Shown here one piece after another: positions 37,678 through 48,318 of a stretch of 64,000 bases of DNA (the first letter of the stretch is position 1; each line of letters begins with the position of its first letter). Source of the DNA: Gemella morbillorum (lineage in GTDB: Bacteria > Bacillota > Bacilli > Staphylococcales > Gemellaceae); contig NZ_LS483440.1 of assembly GCF_900476045.1 (NCBI RefSeq), forward strand, positions 868,001-932,000, given 5' to 3'. The notes under the pieces were generated by a model that did no database searches, had not been told where the DNA came from, and saw only the letters and a list, made by a program, of their open reading frames with translations. A program made the position numbers and the translations under genes.

Positions 37678-38130
37678 TTAATTTTCTTCTTTATATATTT
37701 TTATTAATAAAAATACTACCCCAATACAAATATAACAATCTGCTAGATTAAATATTGGAAAATCATAACTAAAAATTCTAAAATCTAAAAAATCTACCAC
37801 TTCATGACGGATTAGTCTATCAATAAAATTACCGATTGCACCACCCATAATAAGTGAAAAAGTTAAAATATCAAATTTAGTTAATATGTTTTTTCGATTG
37901 TACACATAGTAAAGAAGTATTGCTAAAAATAGTACTGTTACCGCTAAAAAAAATAATCTGCTATCTTGTAAAATTCCCCAAGCAGCGCCTCTATTTCTAT
38001 GAGAAGTAATACTAAAAAAATTAGATATAATCTCTGAACTTTGGCCTAAAGTCATTTTTTCTACAATATAGTACTTACTTCCTTGATCAAATAAAATAAA
38101 AGCAAGCGCGAATATAAAAATATATAGCAT
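37678..38130 (-). CDS. lspA: Lipoprotein signal peptidase
   Basis: Membrane aspartyl protease that removes signal peptides from prolipoproteins. 150 residues, four helices, with the conserved NRGAAWG, NFIDR and FNLADC segments carrying the two catalytic aspartates. Last gene of asnS-dnaD-nth-lspA; in B. subtilis lspA lies elsewhere, so this linkage is a local arrangement. Confidence 0.96.
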   Translation of the reverse strand: MLYIFIFALAFILFDQGSKYYIVEKMTLGQSSEIISNFFSITSHRNRGAAWGILQDSRLFFLAVTVLFLAILLYYVYNRKNILTKFDILTFSLIMGGAIGNFIDRLIRHEVVDFLDFRIFSYDFPIFNLADCYICIGVVFLLIKIYKEEN

Positions 38131-38153
38131 AATTTCACTTCTCCTTATTATAA

Positions 38154-38792
38154 TTAAATTAATAATTTCTCTAATTCAGGGTCAATAATTTTTTCACCTC
38201 TTGCAGGTAATTTATATCGACCCAAGTGAATTAATTGATGATGTATACGTCCCCAACTTTCCATAGGAAATATTGACATGAGCTTTTTCTCAACTTGAAG
38301 AGGATTGTCTTTTTTGTCTGCTAATCCAAACATCTTCGCTACACGCTCTACATGTGTATCAACAGCTATAGCTGGTACATTAAATCCAACAGCAAGTACA
38401 ACATTTGCCGTTTTTCTCCCAACTCCAGGAAGGGTTTCTAATTCTTCTCTAGTTTTTGGAATATCATAGTTATATACATCTCTTAACATATTAGCCATAC
38501 CCACAATATTTTTTGATTTAGCTTTATATAGCCCGAGTGTTCGTATGTGTTTTTCTATATCTTCTACTCTAGCATCCGCATAATCATCTATTGTTTTATA
38601 GTGCTTAAATAAACTAACTGTAGCTCTATTTACATATTCGTCTTTACATTGCGCAGATAAAAGAACTGCTATAATTAGTTCTAAATTATTAGAAAAATCT
38701 AGTTCGCAATCTACATTTGGAAAAACTTTATCGAGATATTCAATAATTTGTTGTGCTTTTATCTTTTTTTCTTTATTTGTTAAACCAGTCAT
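38154..38792 (-). CDS. nth: Endonuclease III, apparently lacking the Fe-S cluster
   Basis: Base-excision DNA glycosylase/AP lyase. 212 residues with the HhH motif LPGVGRKTANVVL and catalytic lysine region near 120, followed by the essential aspartate in AVDTHVERVA. The C-terminus that normally carries C-x6-C-x2-C-x5-C reads GRYKLPARGEKIIDPELEKL and has no cysteine, so no [4Fe-4S] cluster should form. Overlaps dnaD by 20 bases; AGGAGG lies a rather long 14 bases before the ATG. Confidence 0.93.
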   Translation of the reverse strand: MTGLTNKEKKIKAQQIIEYLDKVFPNVDCELDFSNNLELIIAVLLSAQCKDEYVNRATVSLFKHYKTIDDYADARVEDIEKHIRTLGLYKAKSKNIVGMANMLRDVYNYDIPKTREELETLPGVGRKTANVVLAVGFNVPAIAVDTHVERVAKMFGLADKKDNPLQVEKKLMSIFPMESWGRIHHQLIHLGRYKLPARGEKIIDPELEKLLI

Positions 38793-39297
38793 AACCTAAC
38801 TTACTACCTCCTTGATCTTCATCATCAATTTGAGATACCTTATTATTTAAAATTCCATTAACATAGCTTATATTCCTAGAAATACTTAGAGCCTCATCTA
38901 TATCTTTTTTTGTATATTTCTTATCAAACCATGATGTAACTATATCTAATTCCTTTGATGTTAACACTTTTATTGTTACTCTTTCCACTAATTTTAAAAG
39001 TTCTCTTAACGTATAGTACTTATCATCTTTAGTAAAAATAAGAAACTCTATTTTATTATCATTAGCTAATCTGATAACTTTTTTATTTAATAAATTATTT
39101 ATTTGTTCAAAAATATCTTGTTCAGATAAATTTAACGCGACCGCAAAGGAATTAACAGAAAATAGTTTTTTTCCCTGTTCTGTTAAATAATTTATCTGAA
39201 GAAGGAACATAGCCTCTTCTTCAGATAAGTTAAAATTCTTATAATTCATTAAAAAATCAGCATCAACTAACAAACCGTTTGTATTGATATTGATCAT
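38773..39297 (-). CDS. dnaD: Replication initiation protein DnaD
   Basis: Primosomal protein that helps load the DnaC-type helicase at oriC and in PriA-dependent restart. 174 residues, shorter than B. subtilis DnaD (232): N-terminal winged-helix oligomerisation domain (1-95) and a DnaD/DnaB C-terminal domain with the I-x3-W motif region (VTSWFDKKYTKKDIDEAL). AGGAG precedes the ATG. Between asnS and nth as in Bacillus. Confidence 0.9.
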   Translation of the reverse strand: MININTNGLLVDADFLMNYKNFNLSEEEAMFLLQINYLTEQGKKLFSVNSFAVALNLSEQDIFEQINNLLNKKVIRLANDNKIEFLIFTKDDKYYTLRELLKLVERVTIKVLTSKELDIVTSWFDKKYTKKDIDEALSISRNISYVNGILNNKVSQIDDEDQGGSKLGYDWFNK

Positions 39298-39309
39298 AGC
39301 TAGATACTC

Positions 39310-40596
39310 CTATGGTGTCAGCCTGTTTAATAAACGAGGGAATGGTACTGTTTCGCGAACGTGACCATTTCCAGTAATCCAAGCTACCGTTCTTTCAAGA
39401 CCTAAACCAAATCCTGCATGTTCTACAGAACCATATTTACGTAAATCTAAATACCATCCATATGCATCAAGATTAAGGTCATGTTTTTTAATATTTTCTA
39501 ATAGTTTATCATAATCATCTATACGTTGAGAACCACCAATAATTTCACCATATCCTTCCGGTGCAATAAGGTCTGCACATAATACTACACCTGGTTCTTC
39601 TGGATCTTCTATCATATAAAATGGTTTTATATCTAGTGGCCAGTGAGTAATAAATACTGGTTTATTATAGCTATTAGCAATAAATGTTTCATGAGGTGAA
39701 CCGAAATCATCTCCATACTCTATATCATCAAAACCATTATCTTTTAATAATTTTATAGCATCTTTATATCTTATACGTGGGAATTCTCCACGAGCATTGT
39801 TAAGAGCCTCTAAATCACGTCCTAAAATTTTAAGTTGTTCTTGACATTTTTCAAGTACTTCTGTTAATAAGTAATTTACATATGCTTCTTGTAGAGCTAA
39901 ACTTTCTGCATGATTACAGAATGCCATTTCTGCTTCAATCATCCAAAATTCAATTAAATGGCGACGTGTTTTAGATTTTTCAGCTCTAAATGTAGGCCCA
40001 AATGAAAAGACTTTTCCAAACGCCATTGCAGTCGCTTCAAGATACAGTTGACCTGATTGAGAAAGATAGGCTTCCTCATCAAAATATTTAGTATTAAAAA
40101 GTTCTGTTGTTCCTTCTGGCGCTGAAGAAGTAAGGATAGGTGGATCTGTTTTAATAAAACCTTCCTTCTCAAAGAAATCATATGTTGCTTTTATAATTTG
40201 ATTTCTTATTGTCAAAATAGCGTGTTGTTTTTTAGAACGAATCCAAATATGACGATTATCCGCTAAAAACTCTACTCCATGCTCTTTTGGAGTTATTGGA
40301 TAATCAATAGCTTCTGAAATGACCTCAAAACTTTCGATTTCCAACTCAATTCCTGATAATTCACGATCATTTTCTTTAACTAATCCAGTCACTTTTAAAG
40401 ATGTCTCTTGTGGTAAATGACGTAATTGTTGATACTTTTCTTCTCCAAGACTCTCTTTTAAGGCAATAGCTTGAACAAATCCTGCTCCATAACGTAATTG
40501 GAAAAAGGCAATTTTTCCACTACTTCTTTTGTTAGCAATCCAAGCTCCAAGAGTCACTTTTTCTCCTAATTTCTCTTTTAAGTTACTGATATTCAA
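39310..40596 (-). CDS. asnS: Asparaginyl-tRNA synthetase
   Basis: Class IIb synthetase, 428 residues. N-terminal OB anticodon domain (1-105), motif 2 [19 protein letters not shown] near 205-222 and motif 3 [15 protein letters not shown] near the C-terminus. First gene of asnS-dnaD-nth-lspA, with a 110-base leader lacking T-box motifs. Confidence 0.97.
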   Translation of the reverse strand: MNISNLKEKLGEKVTLGAWIANKRSSGKIAFFQLRYGAGFVQAIALKESLGEEKYQQLRHLPQETSLKVTGLVKENDRELSGIELEIESFEVISEAIDYPITPKEHGVEFLADNRHIWIRSKKQHAILTIRNQIIKATYDFFEKEGFIKTDPPILTSSAPEGTTELFNTKYFDEEAYLSQSGQLYLEATAMAFGKVFSFGPTFRAEKSKTRRHLIEFWMIEAEMAFCNHAESLALQEAYVNYLLTEVLEKCQEQLKILGRDLEALNNARGEFPRIRYKDAIKLLKDNGFDDIEYGDDFGSPHETFIANSYNKPVFITHWPLDIKPFYMIEDPEEPGVVLCADLIAPEGYGEIIGGSQRIDDYDKLLENIKKHDLNLDAYGWYLDLRKYGSVEHAGFGLGLERTVAWITGNGHVRETVPFPRLLNRLTP

Positions 40597-40712
40597 CTTA
40601 GAATACCTCCTCCATTATTAATATTTTTTAAATTACAATTTCTTCTAAATTATTTTGATTAAAAGAAATTTTTACAAATTTTAATATTATTAGTTATATA
40701 CAAACTACACAA

Positions 40713-40721
40713 ATTATACCA
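40713..40721 (-). promoter_or_regulatory. Extended -10 promoter of asnS operon
   Basis: TGGTATAAT on the - strand, about 117 bases upstream of the asnS start. Confidence 0.55.
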
Positions 40722-40763
40722 CAAAAATAAAGAATTTTAAATGGTCCTGTTTTAAGTTTTTGA

Positions 40764-42635
40764 TTAATATTCTAAATCTTTAAGAACAACAATAGTATCA
40801 AAAAGATTCTTCAGATAATACTTATAATTTAAAATATCTCTAGTGGCATAACACCTACATATTACTTTATTATTTTTAATAACATCCATGTATAATTGAG
40901 CAAAACTATCTTTTAATGAAAAATTAATATATTTAACATACGTTTTTCTCTCTCTCTTACTAAAGTAGAGATTTTTATACTTAGTACTCTCAAAAACATA
41001 AAGTACCGATCCCGAAAATTTTGAAGACATTAATTCTTTTTCGTCTTTAATATAAATCAAAGATACTTTGTTTGGCATATCTAAATATTGACAGTCGTGT
41101 CTATTAATAGTATTTATAAGAGTTTTAACTTTTTTGTCATCTATTACCAATAATACTAGTGTAGATTCTTGGTAGAGAATATCAAATGTATAACTATTTT
41201 TATTATTTAATAAAGCATTCGTTAATTGTTTACAAAAATCACGTGTAATTGGAAGATATCTTTTAATATTTTTTAAACTATCTTGAAGAACTGCTATGTC
41301 TTGTAAAATATACTCTAAGCTTTCATTATATAAAACTAAACTTTCTGAAATATACATTTCGTGTAAAAATTTAATAAGACTATCTAAATTTTCTTTAATT
41401 ACTTTCAACTTTTTATCACTTGGATTTTGAGAAATAGCAATATTTAACTCAGTTATTACTGATTTATACCGATACTCTTTTATATTGTTTGAATCTAATT
41501 CATTTCCCAGTATTTTTTTATTTTCAAAAATTAGTGTATAATTAGAAAATTCATCATTGTTAAGTATATATTCTAAATTATTATAATTAACAATAACATT
41601 AGACGATCCTTTTGCTAACTGTTTTTTTTCATCAAAATAATAAGAATTAGAAGATAATTCCAAAGCTTCTCTACACTCTTCTAAATATAGTCTTTCCAGG
41701 TAAAGCAAATTTAACTCTGATAAATCTCCGTTAGTAGTTTCTAATATCCATATATATAATTTTACAAGTAATTTGTATAGATTTAAATCCTTCTTTTTAG
41801 ATAATAAAGAAAAAATGTCCAAAGATATATAATCACTTTTTTTCTTAAGAACTGTATAGTCATCAATGTTAAACTTACTTATATAATCATCTACGTCAAT
41901 TGATGAAAACAATATTCTACCGTTATTTTTTTTCTCTTTAATTACTAATTTAAGTTTGTTAAATTTAACACCGTCATAAACTATATAATCCCGTTTATCA
42001 CAAATAATATCTGATGTTAAATTATTATTTTTGTAATATTCTAAAAACAAAGCTATATTACTATCTACTTTTTTTAATAATTTACAAATTTTATTATAGT
42101 TTTCTTTCTGAATCAATGGTATTTTTAAAGCTATTGTTTCTAATAGTTTAGCGGTAGCTTTTACATCAATAACTGCATTGTGATAATTATCGCTAGAATA
42201 AATGTTAAGAGAAGCGGCTAAATCTGATAATCTATAGCTTGATTGTGTTGGTAAAAATAATCTAGCTAATTCTACAGTATCCAAAGACATTGAAGGAGAA
42301 TATTCAATACCTATATCTTGAAAATGTTTTTTTAGTATTAAATAATCTGATTGTAGTCCATGACATACTAAAATACCATCTTTTATATATTCATATAATA
42401 CTTTTGAAACTTTTCTAAAACTAGGTTTATCCCTTAATATTTCATTTGTTATTCCTGTTAAATCAGTTACAAAACTAGTTATGTCACTTTGAATAGGTTT
42501 TATGTAATAATTTATACTATTAATAACTCTAAAATTAAAATCTATCTTTTTTGCAGCAAACTGAATAATCTCCTTTTCTTCAGTCAGCTCTATATCTACA
42601 ATACAAAAGTATTTTCCTTTCAATTCTCTCACCAC
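40764..42635 (-). CDS. DinG-like protein with 3'-5' exonuclease domain and degenerate helicase region
   Basis: 623 residues, versus about 930 for Bacillus DinG. The N-terminal DnaQ-type exonuclease is complete: Asp14/Glu16 (IVDIE), Asp97 (HGLQSDYL), His152 and Asp157 (YHNAVIDVKAT). The remaining 450 residues show no Walker A, and where DinG has its NHALL and DEAH motifs the protein reads VNYNNL (349-354) and LIFENKK (368-374). So it is probably an exonuclease with a catalytically dead helicase relic. Position next to cca and near asnS-dnaD-nth matches dinG in Bacillus. No frameshift seen, so it is not simply a pseudogene. Confidence 0.78.
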   Translation of the reverse strand: MVRELKGKYFCIVDIELTEEKEIIQFAAKKIDFNFRVINSINYYIKPIQSDITSFVTDLTGITNEILRDKPSFRKVSKVLYEYIKDGILVCHGLQSDYLILKKHFQDIGIEYSPSMSLDTVELARLFLPTQSSYRLSDLAASLNIYSSDNYHNAVIDVKATAKLLETIALKIPLIQKENYNKICKLLKKVDSNIALFLEYYKNNNLTSDIICDKRDYIVYDGVKFNKLKLVIKEKKNNGRILFSSIDVDDYISKFNIDDYTVLKKKSDYISLDIFSLLSKKKDLNLYKLLVKLYIWILETTNGDLSELNLLYLERLYLEECREALELSSNSYYFDEKKQLAKGSSNVIVNYNNLEYILNNDEFSNYTLIFENKKILGNELDSNNIKEYRYKSVITELNIAISQNPSDKKLKVIKENLDSLIKFLHEMYISESLVLYNESLEYILQDIAVLQDSLKNIKRYLPITRDFCKQLTNALLNNKNSYTFDILYQESTLVLLVIDDKKVKTLINTINRHDCQYLDMPNKVSLIYIKDEKELMSSKFSGSVLYVFESTKYKNLYFSKRERKTYVKYINFSLKDSFAQLYMDVIKNNKVICRCYATRDILNYKYYLKNLFDTIVVLKDLEY

Positions 42636-42658
42636 ACTCTCTTGCTAATTATTTATTA

Positions 42659-43807
42659 TCACTTTATTTTTAAAAGAAAATCTATAATTTCTTCTTTTCT
42701 ATTATTCAGCTTGTTTAAAAGTATATTTTTTTCTATTTGACTTATTATATCTTTAATCCATGGCCCTGGTTTTAAATTAATTGTATCTATAATCTCTTTT
42801 GAAGTTATTTCAACATCATAAAAAGAATGTATTTTCAATCTAATATTAGCTATATATTCTGTTGTATAATATTTAAATAATTCTGAAACAAATTGAACAT
42901 CTTCTTTTTCATGTTTATACAAAATAAGTTCTAAAGGCGTATTACTATCTAAAGCATATTTTATATTTTCATATTTCTTAATTTGTTTTATTTCAATATT
43001 TGATAATTTCAGTTTTTTCAGCTCAACTGAATCAATATTGTTAAAATAAGATAAATAATATAAACTCTGAGTAAAAGTATAAGGAGATAAGTCTTGATAA
43101 GTTTTTATATATTTTAAAAAAGGAATGTACTTATGTATTTCACTTGAAATCAATTTTTCTAAAGAATTTTTACATCCCACACCAGCTAATAACTTTTTAA
43201 ATTCGCTTACTATTCTCTCTACTGATACAAATTCAATTAACTTTGCATTTTTTTTAATAGCAAAAAAAGTACTTTCTTCTATTTCAAAATTTAGTTTCGA
43301 TGAAAACCGAAATGCGCGCAACATACGAAGCGCATCTTCATAGAATCTCTCACTTGGGTTATTTACCGTTCTAATTACTCCATTCTTCAAATCAGTTACA
43401 CCATTGTGAAAATCATATATTCCCCCTCTAGAATCCATTGCCATAGCATTTATGGTGAAATCTCTTCTATCTAAATCTTCTTTTAGATTTCTCACAAATT
43501 CTACTTTATCCGGCACACGATGATTACTATAATCAGATTCAGTCCTGAACGTAGTAATTTCATAAGCTTCTCCTTTGAATATTACTGTAACAGTCCCATG
43601 TTGCAAGCCTGTATCAATAGTTTTCCCAAATATTTCTTTTACCTGTTCGGGTAATGCATTGGTAGTTACATCTATATCTGAAAAGTCTACATCCAGTAAA
43701 TAATCTCTAACACATCCACCTACGAAATATGCTTCATAGCCATTTTTTTCAATTATTTTTAAAATATCTATAGCTTTACCAAATTTTTGTTCAAATATAT
43801 TTTGCAT
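42659..43807 (-). CDS. cca: CCA tRNA nucleotidyltransferase
   Basis: Adds or repairs the 3' CCA of tRNAs without a template. 382 residues, class II nucleotidyltransferase: GGCVRDYLLD (near 30) and the catalytic DIDVTT (near 43) in the head, the RRDFTINAMA motif near 115, and the RMLRAFRF neck. Precedes the DinG-like gene by 23 bases, as cca lies near dinG in Bacillus. Confidence 0.95.
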   Translation of the reverse strand: MQNIFEQKFGKAIDILKIIEKNGYEAYFVGGCVRDYLLDVDFSDIDVTTNALPEQVKEIFGKTIDTGLQHGTVTVIFKGEAYEITTFRTESDYSNHRVPDKVEFVRNLKEDLDRRDFTINAMAMDSRGGIYDFHNGVTDLKNGVIRTVNNPSERFYEDALRMLRAFRFSSKLNFEIEESTFFAIKKNAKLIEFVSVERIVSEFKKLLAGVGCKNSLEKLISSEIHKYIPFLKYIKTYQDLSPYTFTQSLYYLSYFNNIDSVELKKLKLSNIEIKQIKKYENIKYALDSNTPLELILYKHEKEDVQFVSELFKYYTTEYIANIRLKIHSFYDVEITSKEIIDTINLKPGPWIKDIISQIEKNILLNKLNNRKEEIIDFLLKIK

Positions 43808-43828
43808 ACTATCCTTTCTTAATTTAAA

Positions 43829-43854
43829 AAGGCTGGAGAAAATCCCCCAGCCTT
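43829..43854 (-). terminator. Terminator of ackA
   Basis: AAGGCTGG (43829-43836) pairs with CCAGCCTT (43847-43854); TTTTTAAATT follows on the - strand. Confidence 0.9.
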
Positions 43855-43867
43855 ATCATTTTAAAAT

Positions 43868-45052
43868 TTATTTAGATAAGTTATATGTATCGCGAGCGAT
43901 CATAACCTCTTCATCAGTCGGAATAACAAATGCTTTTACTTTAGAATTTTCTGTAGAAATTTCTGCAACTTTGCCTCGAACGTTGTTTTTCTCTTTATCT
44001 ACTTCTACTCCTAAGAATGTTAGACCTTCTAATACTTCTTCACGTACCCACGTTGCGTTTTCTCCAACACCTGCTGTGAATACAATGGCATCTACTCCAT
44101 TCATTGCTGCTGCATAAGCTCCGATATATTCTTTAATTCTATTAATATAAACCTCAACAGCTTCTGCTGCATATGGATTTGTATCTCTTACATCTTCTAT
44201 ATCACGTAAATCAGATGATAAAGCTGAAATACCTTTAAGTCCTGATTCAAAGTTGAAAATACGAACGATTTCTTCTAAAGATAATCCCGTTTTTTTAGCA
44301 ATATATGGTATAGTTGCTGGATCAATATCCCCTGTTCTAGTTCCCATTACAAGCCCTGAAAGAGGTGTGAATCCCATTGATGTATCAAATGATTTTCCAT
44401 ATTTAACAGCACATATTGAAGCTCCATTACCGATATGGCATGAGATAGTTTTAAGTTCTTTAGGGTCTTTTCCTAATAATTCTGCCACCTTCTCACTAAC
44501 GTATCTGTGACTTGTTCCGTGTGCACCATATTTACGAACACCGTATTTTTCGTAAAATTCACGAGGAACTGCATACATATATGTTGCTTTTGGCATACTT
44601 TGGTGGAATGCTGTATCAAATGTTAATACGTTTGGTACTCCTGGTAGTTCTTTTTGGAATGAACGTGCTCCTTTTATATTAGCTGGATTATGTAATGGCG
44701 CTAAATCCTCTATAGAATCAACTTTTGCTAATTCTTCATCTGTAACTAATACTGATGAATCATAAAATTCCCCACCATGAACTACACGATGTCCAACTCC
44801 TTCAATTTCTTTAACATCATTAACTATTCCTAGTTTAGTTAATTTTTCAAGTAACATTTCTATTGCTACATCATGATTAGGAATATCTAGTGTTTCTTTA
44901 ATTTTTTCACCATTGTATTCAATAGTAAACATACTATTTTCAATTCCTATTCTTTCAACTAATCCTTTAGTAATAACCTTTTCTTCAGGCATTTCGAATA
45001 ATTGAAATTTTAATGATGAACTTCCTGAATTAATAGCAAGTATCTTTGTCAT
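43868..45052 (-). CDS. ackA: Acetate kinase
   Basis: Makes ATP from acetyl phosphate in the Pta-AckA fermentation branch. 394 residues with the start [16 protein letters not shown], the VVHGG and HNPANI signatures, [16 protein letters not shown] and the GVGENA phosphate loop. Monocistronic between terminators; no clear CcpA cre box was seen upstream. pta is not in the window. Confidence 0.98.
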   Translation of the reverse strand: MTKILAINSGSSSLKFQLFEMPEEKVITKGLVERIGIENSMFTIEYNGEKIKETLDIPNHDVAIEMLLEKLTKLGIVNDVKEIEGVGHRVVHGGEFYDSSVLVTDEELAKVDSIEDLAPLHNPANIKGARSFQKELPGVPNVLTFDTAFHQSMPKATYMYAVPREFYEKYGVRKYGAHGTSHRYVSEKVAELLGKDPKELKTISCHIGNGASICAVKYGKSFDTSMGFTPLSGLVMGTRTGDIDPATIPYIAKKTGLSLEEIVRIFNFESGLKGISALSSDLRDIEDVRDTNPYAAEAVEVYINRIKEYIGAYAAAMNGVDAIVFTAGVGENATWVREEVLEGLTFLGVEVDKEKNNVRGKVAEISTENSKVKAFVIPTDEEVMIARDTYNLSK

Positions 45053-45145
45053 AAGTATATATCTCCTCTTACTTTTTTACATTATATTTATTATTATCTC
45101 ATTAATTACATACAATTACAAGACTTTTTGTTAAATTAAATAATA

Positions 45146-45193
45146 AAAATCGATAACTGGAATACGTTTACTTTATTCTAGTTATCGATTTTT
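45146..45193 (-). terminator. Terminator of the suf operon
   Basis: A 20-base arm pair with one mismatch (45146-45165 with 45174-45193), containing ATCGATAACT, flanked by A and T runs. Confidence 0.9.
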
Positions 45194-45251
45194 AAAATAT
45201 TAGTCTGTTTATCTCTTTTACAAAAGTATTTATGAAAATTCTTAGACTATT

Positions 45252-46658
45252 TTATCCTATTGATCCTTCCATTTCAAATGAAATTAATCTATTTAATTCA
45301 ACAGCATATTCCATTGGAAGTTCTTTTGTAAATGGTTCAATGAATCCCATAACAATCATTTCAGTAGCTTGTCCTTCATCAAGTCCTCTACTCATTAAAT
45401 AAAATAGTTGCTCTTCAGAAACTTTAGACACTTTGGCTTCGTGTTCTAGTGAAACATTAGAGTTCTTAATTATATTATACGGTATCGTATCAGAGGTTGA
45501 ATATTCATCCAAAATTAATGTATCACATTCTATATTAGAACGAGAGCCCTCAGAATCTTTTCCAAAGTGAATCCACCCGCGATAGTTGACTTTACCACCA
45601 CGACGTGACATAGATTTTGAAACAACTGTCGAAGATGTACGTGGGGCTAAATGAATCATTTTTGAACCTGCATCAAGAACTTGTCCTTCACTTGCCATTG
45701 CAATAGACAATGTACTTCCGCTTGCGCCCTCACCTACTAATACACATGCTGGATATTTCATAGTGAGTTTAGAACCTAGGTTTCCATCAACCCACTCCAT
45801 TGTTCCATTTCTTTCAACAATTGCACGTTTTGTAACTAAATTATAAACATTAGTTGACCAGTTTTGAATAGTTGTATATCTAAAGCGAGCATTTTCTTTA
45901 ATAAAAATTTCTACTACAGCAGCATGTAGTGAACTTGCAGAATATGTAGGAGCTGTACATCCTTCTACATAATGAAGAGAAGAATTTTCTTCTATGATAA
46001 TTAATGTACGCTCAAATTGTCCCATTTTTTCACTATTAATCCTGAAATATGCTTGAAGAGGTGCTTCTATAGATACATTTTTAGGGCAATAGATAAATGA
46101 ACCACCTGACCAAACTGCAGAATTTAGAGCTGCAAATTTGTTGTCATTAAAATCAACCGCTTTTGAGAAATATTGTTTAAAAATTTCTTCATGATTTTTA
46201 AGCGCTGTATCTGTATCTTCAAAAATAATACCTTGCTCTTCAAATTGTTTATGCATGTTATGGTAAACAACTTCAGATTCATATTGAGCAGATACTCCTG
46301 CCAAGTATTTTTGTTCAGCTTCTGGAATACCAAGTTTTTCAAAAGTATTTTTGATTTCTTCTGGAACTTCATCCCAAGAACGTTCTGTCTTTTCTGAAGG
46401 TTTTACGTAATATGTCAGATCTTCAAAATCTATTTCCGATAAGTCTCCACCCCAAGTCGGCATTGGCATTCTATAAAATTCTTTTAAAGCGTTAAGACGA
46501 AATTCTAACATCCATTGTGGTTCTTGTTTTCTTTTAGAAATAGTTTCTACTATCTCTTTTGTAAGTCCTTTTTCAGTTTTGAATATAGAAACATCTCTGT
46601 CATGAAATCCATACTGATACTCGGTAAACATTTCTTCATTTTTATTCAATCCTATCAC
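45252..46658 (-). CDS. sufB: Fe-S cluster assembly scaffold SufB
   Basis: Scaffold subunit of the SufBCD complex on which [4Fe-4S] clusters are built. 468 residues, beta-helix core with C-terminal motifs such as [20 protein letters not shown]. Last gene of sufC-sufD-sufS-sufU-sufB, the standard Firmicute order, 8 bases after sufU and followed by a strong terminator. Confidence 0.97.
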   Translation of the reverse strand: MIGLNKNEEMFTEYQYGFHDRDVSIFKTEKGLTKEIVETISKRKQEPQWMLEFRLNALKEFYRMPMPTWGGDLSEIDFEDLTYYVKPSEKTERSWDEVPEEIKNTFEKLGIPEAEQKYLAGVSAQYESEVVYHNMHKQFEEQGIIFEDTDTALKNHEEIFKQYFSKAVDFNDNKFAALNSAVWSGGSFIYCPKNVSIEAPLQAYFRINSEKMGQFERTLIIIEENSSLHYVEGCTAPTYSASSLHAAVVEIFIKENARFRYTTIQNWSTNVYNLVTKRAIVERNGTMEWVDGNLGSKLTMKYPACVLVGEGASGSTLSIAMASEGQVLDAGSKMIHLAPRTSSTVVSKSMSRRGGKVNYRGWIHFGKDSEGSRSNIECDTLILDEYSTSDTIPYNIIKNSNVSLEHEAKVSKVSEEQLFYLMSRGLDEGQATEMIVMGFIEPFTKELPMEYAVELNRLISFEMEGSIG

Positions 46659-46666
46659 TCCTTTTT

Positions 46667-47104
46667 CTATTTCTTATTATCTTCTAATATTTTTTCTGTA
46701 ATCTTCCATGCTAGCGTAGCACACTTTACCCTAGCTGGAAGTTGCGATATATTTTGCAAAGCAATACTATCTTCTAGATTTTCTTCATTGAATTCAGTTC
46801 CCATAATCATATTTAGAAAATCATGAATTTTTTCATTTGCTTTTTGCACTGATAAACCTTTTAACTCTTCTGTCAACATTGAAGCAGAAGCTAATGATAT
46901 TGAACATCCTGTACCTGTAAATTTAATATCTGTAATGACATTATTTTCTATTTTCATACTCACAGTAATTTTATCACCACAAGAAGGATTCAGCATTTCT
47001 AGCTTATAACTATCACTTAATTCCCCATTATTACGCGGATGTTTACTATGATCCATTATTACTTGTTTATATAAATCCTTTAAATTACTAAAACTCATTT
47101 TCAA
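46667..47104 (-). CDS. sufU: SufU zinc-dependent sulfurtransferase
   Basis: IscU-like protein that accepts sulfur from SufS; in Firmicutes it is a zinc protein rather than a scaffold. 145 residues with NPSCGD, GTGCSIS and the late VKCATLAW cysteine, i.e. the three Cys ligands, and the extended insertion typical of SufU between the second and third. Overlaps sufS by 17 bases. Confidence 0.95.
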   Translation of the reverse strand: MKMSFSNLKDLYKQVIMDHSKHPRNNGELSDSYKLEMLNPSCGDKITVSMKIENNVITDIKFTGTGCSISLASASMLTEELKGLSVQKANEKIHDFLNMIMGTEFNEENLEDSIALQNISQLPARVKCATLAWKITEKILEDNKK

Positions 47105-48317
47105 AAAACTCCTTTGTTTCTTTTAGAGTTTGAATAAAGAAATCAACTTCTTCACGTGTATTATAGAAATATAAACTAGCACGTGCAACTGAATACACTT
47201 CTAATTTTCTTAGTAAAGGCTGAGTGCATTGATGTCCTGCACGAATACAAATTCCTTTCTCATCTAAAAAACTTGTAAGATCGTGGGGATGAACACCTGA
47301 TAAATTAAATGATACTAGTGACACTCTATCTTTTGCATTTTTTGGACCATAAATTTCTATATTCTCAATTTTAGATAATTCAGAATACATATATTCTGTT
47401 AACTCTTTTGTATATTCTTCAATATTATCTAAACCTACAGCTTCTAGATATTTAATTGTGGCACTTAAACCTGCAGCTTGCGCTAAAAGAGGCGTACCTG
47501 CTTCAAATTTATCAGGAAGCTGAGCCCAAGTAGCTGAAGTTTCATCAACAATGCCTATCATTCCCCCACCAAACTCTACAGGATTGAATTTTTTTAGTAA
47601 AGATTTTTTACCATAAAGAACTCCAATTCCCGTAGGCCCACACATTTTATGAGCACTAAAAGCAAGAAAATCACAATTCATTTCAGATACATCAAGTTTC
47701 AAGTGTGGTACTGATTGGGCAGCGTCTACTACAAAATAAATATTTTTATCTTTCAGTAAATCTCCAATTTTATATACTGGATTAATAGTGCCTAGTACAT
47801 TTGATGCATGGCAAATCGAAACTACTTTTGTTTTTTCAGTAATATATTCTTCTAACTGTTTTAAGTTAATTTTCCCTTCTTTATCAAACTCTAAATATTT
47901 TAAAGTCAAATTTTTACGAAGAGCCATTTGTTGCCAAGGAATAATATTTGCATGATGTTCCATATATGTTAATATAACTTCATCGCCTTCATTTATATCT
48001 TGTTCTAACATACGTACAATAAAATTTATACTTTCTGTAGTCCCACTTGTATAAATTATCTCTTCATAACTCTGAGCATTTATAAAGTTTTTAACTAACT
48101 CTTTAGATTCTTCATATATTTTTTCAGATTCATCTCCTAAAGTATAGACAGAACGATGGATATTCGAATTATAATTTTTATAATAATCACTAATTGCATC
48201 AATTACTTGGATAGGTTTTTGTGTCGTAGCACTGTTATCCAAAAATACTAAATTGTTATTACGAATTTTTCTCTTCAATATAGGAAAATCTTCCCTATAA
48301 CTATATAAATTTCTCAT
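47088..48317 (-). CDS. sufS: Cysteine desulfurase SufS
   Basis: PLP enzyme that releases sulfur from cysteine for SufU. 409 residues from ATG 48317; GAGAG lies before it, and a GTG three codons upstream is less likely. PLP lysine in FLAFSAHKMCGPTGIG near 225, HHANIIPW near 120, and the catalytic-loop cysteine in RAGHQCTQP near 360. Start overlaps the sufD stop. Confidence 0.96.
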   Translation of the reverse strand: MRNLYSYREDFPILKRKIRNNNLVFLDNSATTQKPIQVIDAISDYYKNYNSNIHRSVYTLGDESEKIYEESKELVKNFINAQSYEEIIYTSGTTESINFIVRMLEQDINEGDEVILTYMEHHANIIPWQQMALRKNLTLKYLEFDKEGKINLKQLEEYITEKTKVVSICHASNVLGTINPVYKIGDLLKDKNIYFVVDAAQSVPHLKLDVSEMNCDFLAFSAHKMCGPTGIGVLYGKKSLLKKFNPVEFGGGMIGIVDETSATWAQLPDKFEAGTPLLAQAAGLSATIKYLEAVGLDNIEEYTKELTEYMYSELSKIENIEIYGPKNAKDRVSLVSFNLSGVHPHDLTSFLDEKGICIRAGHQCTQPLLRKLEVYSVARASLYFYNTREEVDFFIQTLKETKEFFENEF

Positions 48318-48318
48318 T

